From the NCBI GenBank assembly GCA_039105265.1, contig JAPFFF010000006.1, forward strand, positions 1,798,001 through 1,862,000: DNA of 64,000 nucleotides. Reading direction: 5' to 3'. The stretch is from Tritrichomonas musculus. Lineage: Eukaryota; Parabasalia; Tritrichomonadida; Tritrichomonadidae. The position numbers were made by a program, and so were the translations under genes. Positions 1 to 9,895 of the stretch are shown in pieces; position 1 is the stretch's first letter; every line of letters starts with the position of its first letter. Below the pieces are notes generated by a model. It did not search any database and was not told the origin of the DNA. It worked only from the letters and a program-made list of their open reading frames with translations.

Positions 1-1427
1 AGTTTTTTCCATAATATGTATTTTCTTTCATCTTCTTTTTCAGCTATTATGATTTTGATTGATGATACATTAGAAATCAGCTCATCGTTAGGTATTTCTT
101 TAAAATTTTTATAATAAAAGAACTTATTGAGATCACTTCTTATGATGTTATTTGAATCATTATTACTATCATATTCATTACCATTTTCATACAAATATGG
201 AATTTGTATTAGATCATATCCGAAAGATAAAAATGATGCACAGATGAAATTGAAAAAATTCTTGTTAGGGATTTGAAATTGAATTTCATCGCCTTCATTT
301 TTGAGTTTAAAAATCTTTTTTTGCTTTTTAAAATAGTTATTATAGAAAAAGTTTGAACCAATTTGACTGATCATTGGATTAAGTGAAGCAAATAACTTGT
401 ATATCATCGTAAATTTCAAGTTAGTATTCCTAGGGATGTTTTTTGATAAAGGAGTTGTTTTGTCGTTATCTGTATCATGAGTTGCATCTATTGCATTTTG
501 CTGCTTTTCATTATTATCAATTTCAGAAATGATATTTTCTTCCTTTTCTTTTCCTGTATCTTCATCTTTATTTTCTGTATCATTTATATTTTCTGTATCA
601 CTTATATTTTCTGTATCATTTATATTTTCTGTATCATCTTTATTTTCTGTGTCATCTTTATTTTCTGAATCTTCATCTTTATTTTCTGTGTCATCTTTAT
701 TTTTTGCATCTTCATCTTTATTTTCTGAATCTTCATCTTTATTTTCTGAAACTTCATTTTTATTTTTTGCATCTTCATCTTTATTTTCTGCACCTTCATC
801 TTTATTTTCTGCATCTTCATCTTTATTTTCTGCACCTTCATCTTTATTTTCTGCACCTTCATCTTTATTTTCTGCACCTTCATCTTTATTTTCTGCATCT
901 TCATCTTTATTTTCTGCATCTTCATCTTTATTTTCTGCATCTTCATCTTTATTTTCTGTATCATCGTTATCTGCGACATTTTCATCATTATCACCGTTAT
1001 CAGATTTTGTCACTTTCTTGCGTGACGATCTACCTGATGATATATTTTTTTTTTTTCTTTGGGATACATTTGTAACCGGATTTTTTTTTTTACTTTTAGA
1101 TTGACTTTTAGGAGCTTTTTCATCTTTAATACTGCTATCATCTTTTGACGGTATATTTTCTTCGACATCATTAATGGATTCTTTTGATTTTTCTTCTATT
1201 TGCTTTCTTTCATCTTCTTTATGACTTTTTTCATTACCATTGATATTTTCTTCTTTTTCTTCTTCTTCTTCTTCGATCTCATCATTTTGATCTACTTTTT
1301 TGTCTTTTACTTTTGTCTGAGAATCTTTTTGATTTTTTGAATTTGCTTTTTTTTTACGCCCATTAACATTTGCAGATTGAGTTTTTTTAATATGGCTTGC
1401 TTTTTTTCCTTTTTTATTTCCACTCAT
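1..1427 (-). CDS. acidic heptad-repeat protein, C-terminal part cut by window edge
   Basis: An open frame runs from an ATG at 1427 down to base 1 without a stop, about 475 residues, so the 3' end lies outside the window. Residues 1-150 are Lys/Glu-rich with poly-E and poly-K stretches. Residues ~155-290 are tandem heptads of the type AENKDED, with variants AENKDEG and DTENIND. The last ~130 visible residues are of normal complexity and hydrophobic-aromatic (for example FFNFICASFLSFGYDLIQIP), so a folded domain follows the repeats. I do not recognise the family. The head-to-head neighbour starts 150 bp away, so the two genes probably share a promoter region. The function is unknown; the charge pattern suggests a disordered linker or binding region (inference). 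Confidence 0.75.
   Translation of the reverse strand, partial: MSGNKKGKKASHIKKTQSANVNGRKKKANSKNQKDSQTKVKDKKVDQNDEIEEEEEEKEENINGNEKSHKEDERKQIEEKSKESINDVEENIPSKDDSSIKDEKAPKSQSKSKKKNPVTNVSQRKKKNISSGRSSRKKVTKSDNGDNDENVADNDDTENKDEDAENKDEDAENKDEDAENKDEGAENKDEGAENKDEGAENKDEDAENKDEGAENKDEDAKNKNEVSENKDEDSENKDEDAKNKDDTENKDEDSENKDDTENKDDTENINDTENISDTENINDTENKDEDTGKEKEENIISEIDNNEKQQNAIDATHDTDNDKTTPLSKNIPRNTNLKFTMIYKLFASLNPMISQIGSNFFYNNYFKKQKKIFKLKNEGDEIQFQIPNKNFFNFICASFLSFGYDLIQIPYLYENGNEYDSNNDSNNIIRSDLNKFFYYKNFKEIPNDELISNVSSIKIIIAEKEDERKYILWKK
575..960 (-). repeat. 21-bp tandem repeat coding for AENKDED-type heptads
   Basis: About 18 units of 21 bp (plus-strand core tcttcatctttattttctg) lie in frame inside the minus-strand gene. 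Units at the 5' end of the array in gene orientation are nearly identical, while the distal ones are diverged to DTEN-type hexads. Copy number is likely to vary between strains by slippage (inference). Confidence 0.85.
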
Positions 1428-1577
1428 AATAACATTTTAAAAAGTTAAGTAAGGTATGGCAAAAAAATAAAGACTGTTTATTAAACAGTGTTTAATAATG
1501 CATTCAAAAAAAAAAAAAAAACGTTATTTTAAACTATTTAATACATTTCTTATTTTTTTTTTAAACAACCAATTTAA
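1428..1577. promoter_or_regulatory. shared divergent intergenic region
   Basis: A 150-bp AT-rich gap separates two divergently transcribed genes. It contains A15 and T9 tracts. No motif that I could securely call an initiator was seen. The call of a bidirectional promoter rests only on gene orientation. Confidence 0.4.
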
Positions 1578-3641
1578 ATGAGAAAGAACTCACATAGATT
1601 AGTTCCTTTAGAAACCCTGTACCCAAATCATCCACCGAGAGAACAACCTAAGAATAAGCCTAAATTACCTTTTTATAAACCGGGAGTTTCAGCTTCAATT
1701 CCTGAAAAAGCTCGTGAAGCATCATCTGTTAGGTATCTTCAAGCATATACAATTAAAAAAGAACTTTCTTCTCTTGAACAGCCACTTAAAGATATTGAAG
1801 ATGATGCTGAGTTCATTGCTAATTCGATGAATGCTGCATTGCAAGTTCCCAAAGCGATCGAAATGACTTTTAATCGAATTCATGGAAGGATATATGACAT
1901 TCAAAGAGAAATAGAATATAGCTCAAACACTAAAGATGACAAAGCATTAATCATTCAAAATAATTTTCGAATGGCAATAAATAAACAACATTTATTTGAC
2001 ATCAAAAACGCTATTTATAATACAATTCGAAGAGATTGCTCGTCTATACATCAGTCATTACTTGGATTTTTATTATCATATGCAAAAGCAGATGATCATT
2101 TTAAAATGCTTCTGAATCGTCGTTTTTTGGTCCGTAATAGAAATGCTTTAAAGCATTGGCGAGAATGGTCCATACAATCAAAAGAGCTCGAAGAGAAGCA
2201 AATAGCACAGATAGATGTTCTGCAAAAAAATTGGCTAAACAGGATATGCAGTAATCTGATGAAAAAATGGAAGTGGCTGAGTTATTCAAAACATTCAAGA
2301 AAAGCTTTGAAAGATCTTCAATTACGAATAACAGCAGAAGCTCAAAAGCGACTAGAAGATCGTCAAGCACAAATGGATTCTGATGATTCATCAAATCAAC
2401 CAATTTTTGAATTACTTGCTGCTGAAAGGGAGAACGTTATTATTGATTATGGTCGTCAAAATTATTCAATTCATATGAAACGCATTGTATTTAAATTTTG
2501 GCGATATTATGTTGACCAATGCCGAAATGAATCTCGTTCAGATAATGCTATTGCTCGTGAATTTTATATCAATAAATTAAAGAGATCATTTTTTAATGCC
2601 TGGTTTTCACTTTCAGTGGGTCGAATTGTAATATTTGGTGGCTATAATGTATGGCATCGTCCTGAAAATCGTCGTCTGACCAATTATCAAGTCAATTACA
2701 ACATCAAATCAAAAATTTTCAAATCTTGGCGATGGCTGTGCGTTCGTCGTCAACGAATGATGGACTTTAAAAAAATGCAAGAAAGGAAGTTCCTCAGAAA
2801 ATGTCTCCTTGAATTTCATAAAGCTGCCATTTATAGACGAGAAAGTTTATCGCAAATGGTTGAAAACTACATAAATTTCCTCCATATGCGTCTTCATAAA
2901 GTTTTTATTGCCTGGCATTGTTATACTGTTAAAGAAAGAGTCAGAAAGCAACCTTCTCAATTTATGCTTAATCGATCAATTTTAATGCGAAAATATCGTT
3001 TAATTAGACAAGCCTTCCGCCGATGGAACGTTAGATTTCTTACTCGTCAAACTGCTCGATTCCAGCAAGAAGCGAAAGATATCCAGTCATATACGCAACA
3101 TTGGGCTTCAGCTGGCTCAGAAATGAAAGAGTCAATGTCTCTTATTTCTCAATTGAATACTAAATTGGCCAGTGAATTAGAAAAAAGAAAAGCTGATCTT
3201 AACAAAAGTTTAGCTACTACAACTTTCATGAAAATGGAGCAAAAGTCGCTCGCTTTCGAGATGCAAAATATGCAGGCCGAAATTGAGAGACTTCACTCTA
3301 TAATAGGGAAGTCATCAATGAGATACTTCGTAGATATTAAACCAATACACGGAAATGTAGTAAAAGATGTCCCAGGAGCTCTAAAAGTCTACTTGGAACA
3401 GAAGGAACAAGAGAAGCAGAGACTACTTCAACAGAAGCAAGCCCAACAGGCTCAAATTACGGCCCAGAAGCAAAAAGCGCCACCAACAAAGTCTATTAGA
3501 AGGAAGACAGCGTTCATACATCCAAGTAGATCCAAGCTGGGATCGCCTACAAAAGCAACCAATAAGATTAGAAAGTCAACTGGAGCTACGATTCTGAACG
3601 AAACAATTGAAGAAAATGATAACGATGAAGAGGAAGAATAA
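1578..3641 (+). CDS. Sfi1-like centrin-binding repeat protein
   Basis: The protein has 687 residues. A series of helical units each carries a tryptophan in the Sfi1-like pattern (F-x-x-W with basic flanks): HWREW (~191), KWKWL (~229), FKFWRYY (~304), FNAWFSL (~338), FKSWRWL (~380), FIAWHCY (~442) and FRRWNVR (~479). This spacing and composition match the centrin-binding repeats of Sfi1-type proteins, which form long helices at microtubule-organising centres. Residues ~530-600 look like coiled coil, followed by a Gln/Lys-rich and basic tail and an acidic end (EENDNDEEEE). In a trichomonad it would fit basal bodies or spindle attractophores (inference). The start is the first ATG after an AT-rich leader. 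Confidence 0.7.
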   Translation: MRKNSHRLVPLETLYPNHPPREQPKNKPKLPFYKPGVSASIPEKAREASSVRYLQAYTIKKELSSLEQPLKDIEDDAEFIANSMNAALQVPKAIEMTFNRIHGRIYDIQREIEYSSNTKDDKALIIQNNFRMAINKQHLFDIKNAIYNTIRRDCSSIHQSLLGFLLSYAKADDHFKMLLNRRFLVRNRNALKHWREWSIQSKELEEKQIAQIDVLQKNWLNRICSNLMKKWKWLSYSKHSRKALKDLQLRITAEAQKRLEDRQAQMDSDDSSNQPIFELLAAERENVIIDYGRQNYSIHMKRIVFKFWRYYVDQCRNESRSDNAIAREFYINKLKRSFFNAWFSLSVGRIVIFGGYNVWHRPENRRLTNYQVNYNIKSKIFKSWRWLCVRRQRMMDFKKMQERKFLRKCLLEFHKAAIYRRESLSQMVENYINFLHMRLHKVFIAWHCYTVKERVRKQPSQFMLNRSILMRKYRLIRQAFRRWNVRFLTRQTARFQQEAKDIQSYTQHWASAGSEMKESMSLISQLNTKLASELEKRKADLNKSLATTTFMKMEQKSLAFEMQNMQAEIERLHSIIGKSSMRYFVDIKPIHGNVVKDVPGALKVYLEQKEQEKQRLLQQKQAQQAQITAQKQKAPPTKSIRRKTAFIHPSRSKLGSPTKATNKIRKSTGATILNETIEENDNDEEEE

Positions 3642-3994
3642 GAAAAATATCTTTTTGTTTTTATTTTTGTATTGTTAGAAAATAGAATAAATTGTTGTTT
3701 TTTATATTATGTTTGATTTATTATAGTCTCTCAAAATTTTTTTCTGAATTTTTTATTTTCAAATTGATTGATTTTTCAATTGCACGATATTTGTTATTAT
3801 TATTATTAATCAAAAATATAGGAAATGGAAATTTTATGAAAGTTGTTTGTGAATGAAAAAATTCTTGGTGCATTGAAAATTCAGAGAAAATACATCAAAA
3901 TGATAATTGAAAATAAAAAACTTTTTGTAAACAAGTTTTGAGAATAAATACAAATTTATGAATTCAATTAATACTTTATATTTTAAACAATAAC
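3642..3994. other. AT-rich spacer between convergent genes
   Basis: A 353-bp stretch between two convergent genes holds the 3' ends of both transcripts. Several TAAA tetranucleotides, the type used as poly(A) signal in trichomonads, occur near both stops. Nothing else is visible. Confidence 0.4.
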
Positions 3995-6358
3995 TTATTG
4001 ATTAAAAATTGCTTTATGAGCAAATCGAACCAACACGTCAATTGGCGTTCCATTATCAAAATTCTGCTTCCACATTTGGAAACCGAGCTGAATTTTTTTG
4101 ATTCTATTTGGAACAATTTCATCAATTCTCGACTGCAATTCAAGTACAGTCGAGTTTGTATTCTCTTCTATTTCATCAAAATCATAATTATCAGGTACAT
4201 CTTTAATAACATTTTGAACAATGGCTCTACAATACTTGTTTTCAATGATTCTTGCTAGGAGCTTGGCAGAAATTTCAGATACTTCGACATATTGATTACT
4301 TTTCAAGCAACTAACACATATTTTGGCAATTTTAAGTATAATTGGATATGTAGGAAGACCAAAAATCGCACTAATTTCATAATTGGTTCCATTTTTCTCA
4401 AAAATTTTGGCTAATAAATGAATTGATTGAAAAAGTTCGTGTGGAGAATTATTGGTATTATTTTCATTATCTTGACAACAGCAAGCTGTCAATGATGAAA
4501 TCATCGATTCATATGCACAGATTGTAAAGTGATAAATGGGGCAAATAATAAGTCCTTCAAGGAGTTGCAATATATAACATGATCCTTCTTCGTTCATACT
4601 TTTATGAAAAGATAATAAGCAGTTAAAAAGAAGGCGTAATGTTATGTAAGCAAATTTTGTTGCATCATCCAAATTGAATAAAGTGAAAAACGATACAATA
4701 TCTATCCATATTTCCGGAATTTCCCTTAATGCCTTAAAACTCAAAGTTTGTAATAAAATAGTTGATTGTCTAATGATTACTTGTACTTTTTCTTGAATCA
4801 TTTGGAAAGTTGAAGTTAATTCATTTTTTTCATGTATAATCAGTGACAATACATGCAAGTTAGCAAACATCGGCATTTGCTGTGGCTGTTGTTGTTGTGG
4901 CTGTTGCTGTGCTTGCTGTTGTTGATCAAATATAAATTGAAACCATTCTTCATAATCTTCTAAAATAATTGAATCAATCGCTTTTATATGATTTTCTATA
5001 ATTTCAACAGGATATGTCAAATATTCAGGCATTGTTGCAAAAGGACTAATTAGTAAAATATCAAGATAATAAAGAATTGGTATTTTACTGTACGAAGAAT
5101 TACCAAAAAGATTCATGATTATTCGTGATAATGAGCTCAATGAATGCGAAAGTAATAAAAATTTGTCATATTCAAGTTTTCCAAGTAGAATTGGAAAAAT
5201 TGTAGTAATTTTAGTTGTTAATGCAATAATACCAAGTGGATCAATTTCATTTTCAACTGAGTTTGATTCAACGAAATGTAGAAATTGAGGTATTTCTAGA
5301 ATTGATTGAGTATCATTCATTATTTCTGTAAAATGGGTTGTAAATCGATATATTTTATTATTTAAATATCCACTATCATTCATAGCATCTTCTTTTGTTT
5401 TTGGAAGAAATGTTGGATTATTATATGAAATAAATCCTACAATAACTAAGTCATTTGAATTTCTATTTTGTCTTTTTTCAAGTAGATAAATTATAGAATC
5501 TCGAACTTGCATTGGAGCAAGAACAAATAATTTACAAATTCGTTTCTTTGCAACTTCATTAAGATCAGAGAGTGCATTGAAAACTTGACCAAGTATAAGT
5601 GAAATAGTAATGGAAGATTTGATAGAACATCTTTGAGGGTATTGATTAAAATACTGTGGTGATGGAGCCATTATATCCAATTCATCAACAAACTCTTGCA
5701 TCATATAAGAAATTGTTCGTAATGATAGAACATGAACATGATATTGAAATATTTGAGATAAAAATTTATTAAACTCTTCGAAAAATGCTGGGATAAAAGA
5801 AATGCTGTCTTCGTTATCTTTAATTTGCGATGTTCCGGATGATTTGTCTGATAAACGCGAAAATGCAATTAATATTTTCTGTAAAAAAGATGCAACAACA
5901 TGTGATCTACTGTCTTTGATGTTCTGATATGCTTCTCTGAGCAAGATAATTAATACTGCAAAAGAACATTCAGAAGAAAGTCGGCAGCACAGTAATGATA
6001 GTTTTATTGTTGATAAATAAGTTTTTGACTGCTGTATGATTTTCAAACTAAATATTGATTCAAGAATATTAGATGGGGAAATTCCAACAATATCAGGTAA
6101 TAAATTAATGAAATATGAAATAAAAGCTCCAATTGAATCTTCATTTTCCATTTCTTCGAGTAAATTATGAAATGCAATATCTGGACAAATTTTAGCTAAA
6201 TAATACTGAGAAAAATCTTGATCAGAATCTTTGGAATCTTTCATATGCTTGAAATGTTTTTGATATTTGGAAAATTCAAAATTTTCATTTTCGTATTCAT
6301 CATTCCGAGGGAAAGTATATTGAAGGGGCTTAAATATTTTCTTCGGGATAAAAGCCAT
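3995..6358 (-). CDS. unrecognised 787-aa helical protein
   Basis: An uninterrupted frame of 787 residues starts at an ATG on 6358. Composition is that of an alpha-helical, HEAT/ARM-like solenoid, with many Leu/Ile-rich helices between short polar turns. One Gln-rich low-complexity insert (FDQQQQAQQQPQQQQPQQ) lies near residues 480-500. There is no signal peptide, convincing membrane span or catalytic motif. It is divergent from the lectin gene starting 113 bp away. I do not recognise the family; a scaffold or transport adaptor would fit the fold guess but is not shown. Confidence 0.75.
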   Translation of the reverse strand: MAFIPKKIFKPLQYTFPRNDEYENENFEFSKYQKHFKHMKDSKDSDQDFSQYYLAKICPDIAFHNLLEEMENEDSIGAFISYFINLLPDIVGISPSNILESIFSLKIIQQSKTYLSTIKLSLLCCRLSSECSFAVLIILLREAYQNIKDSRSHVVASFLQKILIAFSRLSDKSSGTSQIKDNEDSISFIPAFFEEFNKFLSQIFQYHVHVLSLRTISYMMQEFVDELDIMAPSPQYFNQYPQRCSIKSSITISLILGQVFNALSDLNEVAKKRICKLFVLAPMQVRDSIIYLLEKRQNRNSNDLVIVGFISYNNPTFLPKTKEDAMNDSGYLNNKIYRFTTHFTEIMNDTQSILEIPQFLHFVESNSVENEIDPLGIIALTTKITTIFPILLGKLEYDKFLLLSHSLSSLSRIIMNLFGNSSYSKIPILYYLDILLISPFATMPEYLTYPVEIIENHIKAIDSIILEDYEEWFQFIFDQQQQAQQQPQQQQPQQMPMFANLHVLSLIIHEKNELTSTFQMIQEKVQVIIRQSTILLQTLSFKALREIPEIWIDIVSFFTLFNLDDATKFAYITLRLLFNCLLSFHKSMNEEGSCYILQLLEGLIICPIYHFTICAYESMISSLTACCCQDNENNTNNSPHELFQSIHLLAKIFEKNGTNYEISAIFGLPTYPIILKIAKICVSCLKSNQYVEVSEISAKLLARIIENKYCRAIVQNVIKDVPDNYDFDEIEENTNSTVLELQSRIDEIVPNRIKKIQLGFQMWKQNFDNGTPIDVLVRFAHKAIFNQ

Positions 6359-6471
6359 GATTTATTGATGATGAATTTTTGTTTTCTATGGCTTTGATGT
6401 GAAGATTTTGATTAATCAAAAAAAAAAAAATCCTGAAAAATTTGAATAAACTTTTGAAAATTTAAAATCAA

Positions 6472-7740
6472 ATGAGTCTTTTTATTCACTTTTTAATTCA
6501 AATTTCTTTTGCTGCGGCTTCTTTCGGGCCAGAAATGTCGCAGCTATTTACGAACAGAAAACTGTTTTCTGGAAGTTGGGAACTTTCAAAAGAAACGCGT
6601 TTTAATGATACAGCAATCATTTTATCTCCTTTAAACTCTACTACTGGATATGGATATGCGTGGAGACTTCGTAGACCTTCAAATGCATCATGGTACGGCT
6701 TATTTGAATTCCATATCTCAAACCGTTCAGCATTAACACAAATTGGGTTTTATTTAACAAAAGATTTTGGTGTTTCTGGAACTTGCTTTGGCGGACCATG
6801 CAAGTTTTATGGTATTGCTGTTCTTATTGAAATATCTAATGATTCAATATCGTTTGAAATTCGAAGAAATAATGGAAAAATTGATTTTGCTAATTCTTCT
6901 ATTATTCCAGAATTTACAATTCCATTGAATTCCAGTGCATTTTACCTCAGAATTGAAGACATTGATGTTAACAAACTAATGATATTTGCAAACATCGATG
7001 GAATTAATCAAATGCTTTATATGGGTAATACTCATATTGATGTTGAAAAAAATTGGATATCTGTGACTAGTTTTAATAACAAAACATCTAATGAAATTTC
7101 GATGACATTAGCTAACTTATCTTTCACTGATGAAATCTATATGCTAGAAGATTTTGACGATGATAATGATCAAGAAAATGATACATACATAACGGCAACA
7201 GAATTTGATAAAGATAGCAACTTAACAAATAAAGATTTCAAGATGATTAGTCGTGTTATAACGCAATCTAAAAAGAATATTGATTTTAAAGTTGATATCG
7301 ATGCTGTTCTCGAAGGTATTACTGAATTTTCTCGCGTTTTAGAGAAATCAGCAACAATTAAACAAACTAGTAAAATGATTGAAGAACTACTTTTCCCATA
7401 TACAGACTCGTGGAAGAGGAGGTCATATCTCATCGTAAACGAAACAAGACATTTAATTGATGAATTAGATACCCATCTTAATAATTCGAAAGAATCAATA
7501 GCTATTTTTAGAAGAAGAATCTTAAGTAATTTCAATAAATTAAACGAATCAATTATTGAAATCGAAAATTCATTATATGAAAGTGTGAAAAACTCATCAA
7601 AAGTCGTTGATTCGCTGAAAAAAAGAGAGAAAATAGCTAAAGGAACATATTTTGTTCAATTTATATCGATTTTCTCAATAATAGAAGTCATTATAACGAT
7701 ACTAGTGGTTGCTAAGATTGTGAGCTCATCACACTATTAA
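6472..7740 (+). CDS. L-type lectin (ERGIC-53/VIP36-like) cargo receptor
   Basis: The 422-residue protein has an N-terminal signal peptide (~1-17). A beta-sandwich region (~18-215) shows L-type lectin traits: SGSWELS near the start, an ILSPL strand, a WYGLFEFHIS strand, and GFYLTKDFGVSGTCFGGP followed by YGIAVLIE. A helical/coiled stalk covers ~255-380. A single membrane span lies at ~392-415 with a very short cytoplasmic end (KIVSSSHY). Family members shuttle glycoproteins between ER and Golgi. The tail lacks a clear KK or FF sorting signal. Several N-x-S/T sequons are present. The next gene, 87 bp downstream on the same strand, is also a secretory-pathway membrane protein. Confidence 0.75.
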   Translation: MSLFIHFLIQISFAAASFGPEMSQLFTNRKLFSGSWELSKETRFNDTAIILSPLNSTTGYGYAWRLRRPSNASWYGLFEFHISNRSALTQIGFYLTKDFGVSGTCFGGPCKFYGIAVLIEISNDSISFEIRRNNGKIDFANSSIIPEFTIPLNSSAFYLRIEDIDVNKLMIFANIDGINQMLYMGNTHIDVEKNWISVTSFNNKTSNEISMTLANLSFTDEIYMLEDFDDDNDQENDTYITATEFDKDSNLTNKDFKMISRVITQSKKNIDFKVDIDAVLEGITEFSRVLEKSATIKQTSKMIEELLFPYTDSWKRRSYLIVNETRHLIDELDTHLNNSKESIAIFRRRILSNFNKLNESIIEIENSLYESVKNSSKVVDSLKKREKIAKGTYFVQFISIFSIIEVIITILVVAKIVSSSHY

Positions 7741-7827
7741 TTTTTTTTGTTTGTATGTTTTTAAACTAATATTTGGTCGATTATATGAAATATTCAATTT
7801 ATATTTGGTTGTTTTTATTATCCTATA

Positions 7828-8499
7828 ATGTTTTTTATTCTCTTTTCTTTTACAATTTCATATGATTTGCGAGAACCTTTCAAGACCGCTTGGAACGTTG
7901 AATTATTTGATCCTACTATAAGTGGGGAAGTCACATCAACTTTTTTTTATAACTTCAATTTAACATCTCAAGATAGTCCAGATGATTTTTCGGCAATAGT
8001 ATATAAAGGTAATTTTTCTGATTTAGAAAATAATACTGATGAAAAAAATCCTATAGCATCTTTTGAAATCAAAATGAATGACGGCCAAGAAGGATCAATA
8101 GAAATTAATGAAGTAAAAATTGCTGATTTTAAATTTGTTGAGAGTTTTCCTTATTTTCTAGCAGCTTATGGAACATATAATCAAAGTTTTACCTACGCAG
8201 CCAATATTATCAATCTTGCAACAATTCATATTTCATTGTTTTCTTTTGAAAAGAAATTATTTAGAGAAATTGTTCTTACAAGATATCAGCCTACTCATGA
8301 AAGCATTCCATGGTATATTAAATACAATAGTATTGTTGTTGGTGGAGGTGTATTTGTTCTTACCTTAGTTTTCTTGCACTTTTCAGATCATATAAAGAAA
8401 TTCTTAGGATTTAAAAAGGATACAAATGAAGAAAAAAATGAAAATGAAAAAAGTCAATCAAAAGAAAAAGAGATAAAAGGAAAAAAAAAGTTGAATTAA
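7828..8499 (+). CDS. single-pass secretory-pathway membrane protein, unknown
   Basis: The 223-residue protein has a short hydrophobic N-terminus (MFFILFSFTIS) that may act as a signal peptide and a beta-rich lumenal region with four N-x-S/T sites. One membrane span lies at ~165-185 (VVGGGVFVLTLVFLHF), followed by a highly charged Lys/Glu cytosolic tail. This topology resembles small ER proteins such as TRAP-beta or EMC7/EMC10, but I cannot assign it to any of these. It sits directly downstream of the lectin gene on the same strand. Confidence 0.65.
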   Translation: MFFILFSFTISYDLREPFKTAWNVELFDPTISGEVTSTFFYNFNLTSQDSPDDFSAIVYKGNFSDLENNTDEKNPIASFEIKMNDGQEGSIEINEVKIADFKFVESFPYFLAAYGTYNQSFTYAANIINLATIHISLFSFEKKLFREIVLTRYQPTHESIPWYIKYNSIVVGGGVFVLTLVFLHFSDHIKKFLGFKKDTNEEKNENEKSQSKEKEIKGKKKLN

Positions 8500-8631
8500 T
8501 ATCGATGAACTCTTATGCAAATTATTTCAATGTCTATAATAAAAAAATTATATATATTATTTTTGTTATTGCTATTATTTTATTTATTCGAATATCAACA
8601 TATATTTCGAAATCAAAAAATAATGTATTAA

Positions 8632-9807
8632 TTAGATGTCAGAGAGCATTGATTGAAAATCTTTAAGATTTTTCTGGAGTTTTTCAAATTCGTCATAATC
8701 TGTACAATCTTTCATCTTTTGTTTGATTTCAGTTATTTTGAGACTAATTTGTTTTTTCAGATTGTCTTCTTCTTGCATAATATCTAATTTACTTTCTGAA
8801 ACAGGCTCTGTTTCTTCTTTCTTTTGCTGTTCCAACTGTTGATGTAGCATTTGTTGCTTCTTTTCTTGCCGAAGTTGTTTCCTTTTGTTGTATTCTGATT
8901 CAAGGTCAGCTAGCTTTTGTGGATCTGGTGCAATTGCATAATCAATCTGTACAAAGGCGTTTTTGAATAAGCTTTTCTTATTATGCGATTTAATTGCTTT
9001 AAATGCAGGTAAAAGTTCATCAAATTCAACATATGCTACTCTATTTTCCTCATCAACTTCGATTGCCAAAACTCTACCAAATTTCGTAAATACGTTATAA
9101 AGTGACTGAATTGAACTATTATTGGGGTCAAAGCCAGCTATAAAAATAATATAATGAGTTGGTGGCTCTGTATTTTTCGTCTCAATTTTATCTTCTGATA
9201 TTTTTTCAACAGTATCATCTGATTGAGGTTCTTCATTTTCTCCATCATCATGGTTTATTTCATCTTGATCAAATAATGAATTGATTGGAAAAGAAGATTC
9301 GTGTTGAGTTTGATTATGATCTTGCTGTTTTGCTTGGTCAAGAGTTTGATTTTCCTTATATAAAGGTCCAAGAAAAAACGTTTTATCTTTGGTACTATTG
9401 CTTTCTGTTTTCGATGCTTTTGTTGCGCTTTCTTCTTTCTTTATAGTTTCAGGCTTTGCTTTTGTGGAATATTCTAAAGGTTTTGCCTCATTTCTTGTTT
9501 CATTGGAAACATTCTGTTTTGGAGGTGGAGCTTTCTTCGGTGCTGGTGGTGGTGGTGGTTCTTTTGTGAAAGAAAAATCTTTCCTTTCTAAACGACTAAG
9601 AAGTTCATCAACAAAACTATCTACTTTATCTTCCATAAAATCACGTAATGAATCTTTCAATTTTTCGCTTGAATATTCAACTTTAATTAATGAATTAATG
9701 TATTTATTGAGAAGAACAATTCGTTTATCATCACATTTTAATTTTTTCAATGCATAAGTAATCCATTCGGTTAAAGCTTTTCTTTCTTCATCATTCAAAA
9801 GAATCAT
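8632..9807 (-). CDS. RBM26/27-like RNA-binding protein (PWI-like + RRM)
   Basis: The protein has 391 residues. Residues 1-78 form a helical region resembling the PWI-like N-terminus of RBM26/RBM27 (ALTEWITYALKKL, then VDSFVDELLSRLERKDF). A proline run (~85-98), a polar acidic linker and an RRM at ~216-292 follow; the RRM contains YIIFIAGFDPNNSS and RVAYVEFDE as its RNP-like strands. Residues 300-391 are Gln/Lys/Glu coiled coil. RBM26/27 proteins act in nuclear polyadenylated RNA turnover. No CCCH zinc finger is visible, so the protein is shorter than animal members. It is divergent from the AAA ATPase gene, with an 88-bp gap. Confidence 0.65.
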   Translation of the reverse strand: MILLNDEERKALTEWITYALKKLKCDDKRIVLLNKYINSLIKVEYSSEKLKDSLRDFMEDKVDSFVDELLSRLERKDFSFTKEPPPPPAPKKAPPPKQNVSNETRNEAKPLEYSTKAKPETIKKEESATKASKTESNSTKDKTFFLGPLYKENQTLDQAKQQDHNQTQHESSFPINSLFDQDEINHDDGENEEPQSDDTVEKISEDKIETKNTEPPTHYIIFIAGFDPNNSSIQSLYNVFTKFGRVLAIEVDEENRVAYVEFDELLPAFKAIKSHNKKSLFKNAFVQIDYAIAPDPQKLADLESEYNKRKQLRQEKKQQMLHQQLEQQKKEETEPVSESKLDIMQEEDNLKKQISLKITEIKQKMKDCTDYDEFEKLQKNLKDFQSMLSDI

Positions 9808-9895
9808 TTGTTACCAAAATAGATTTTAATATTGACTACGCTGACATGCTATATAAAAAAACATAAATTATTTTAACGATCAATTTCAATTCAAC

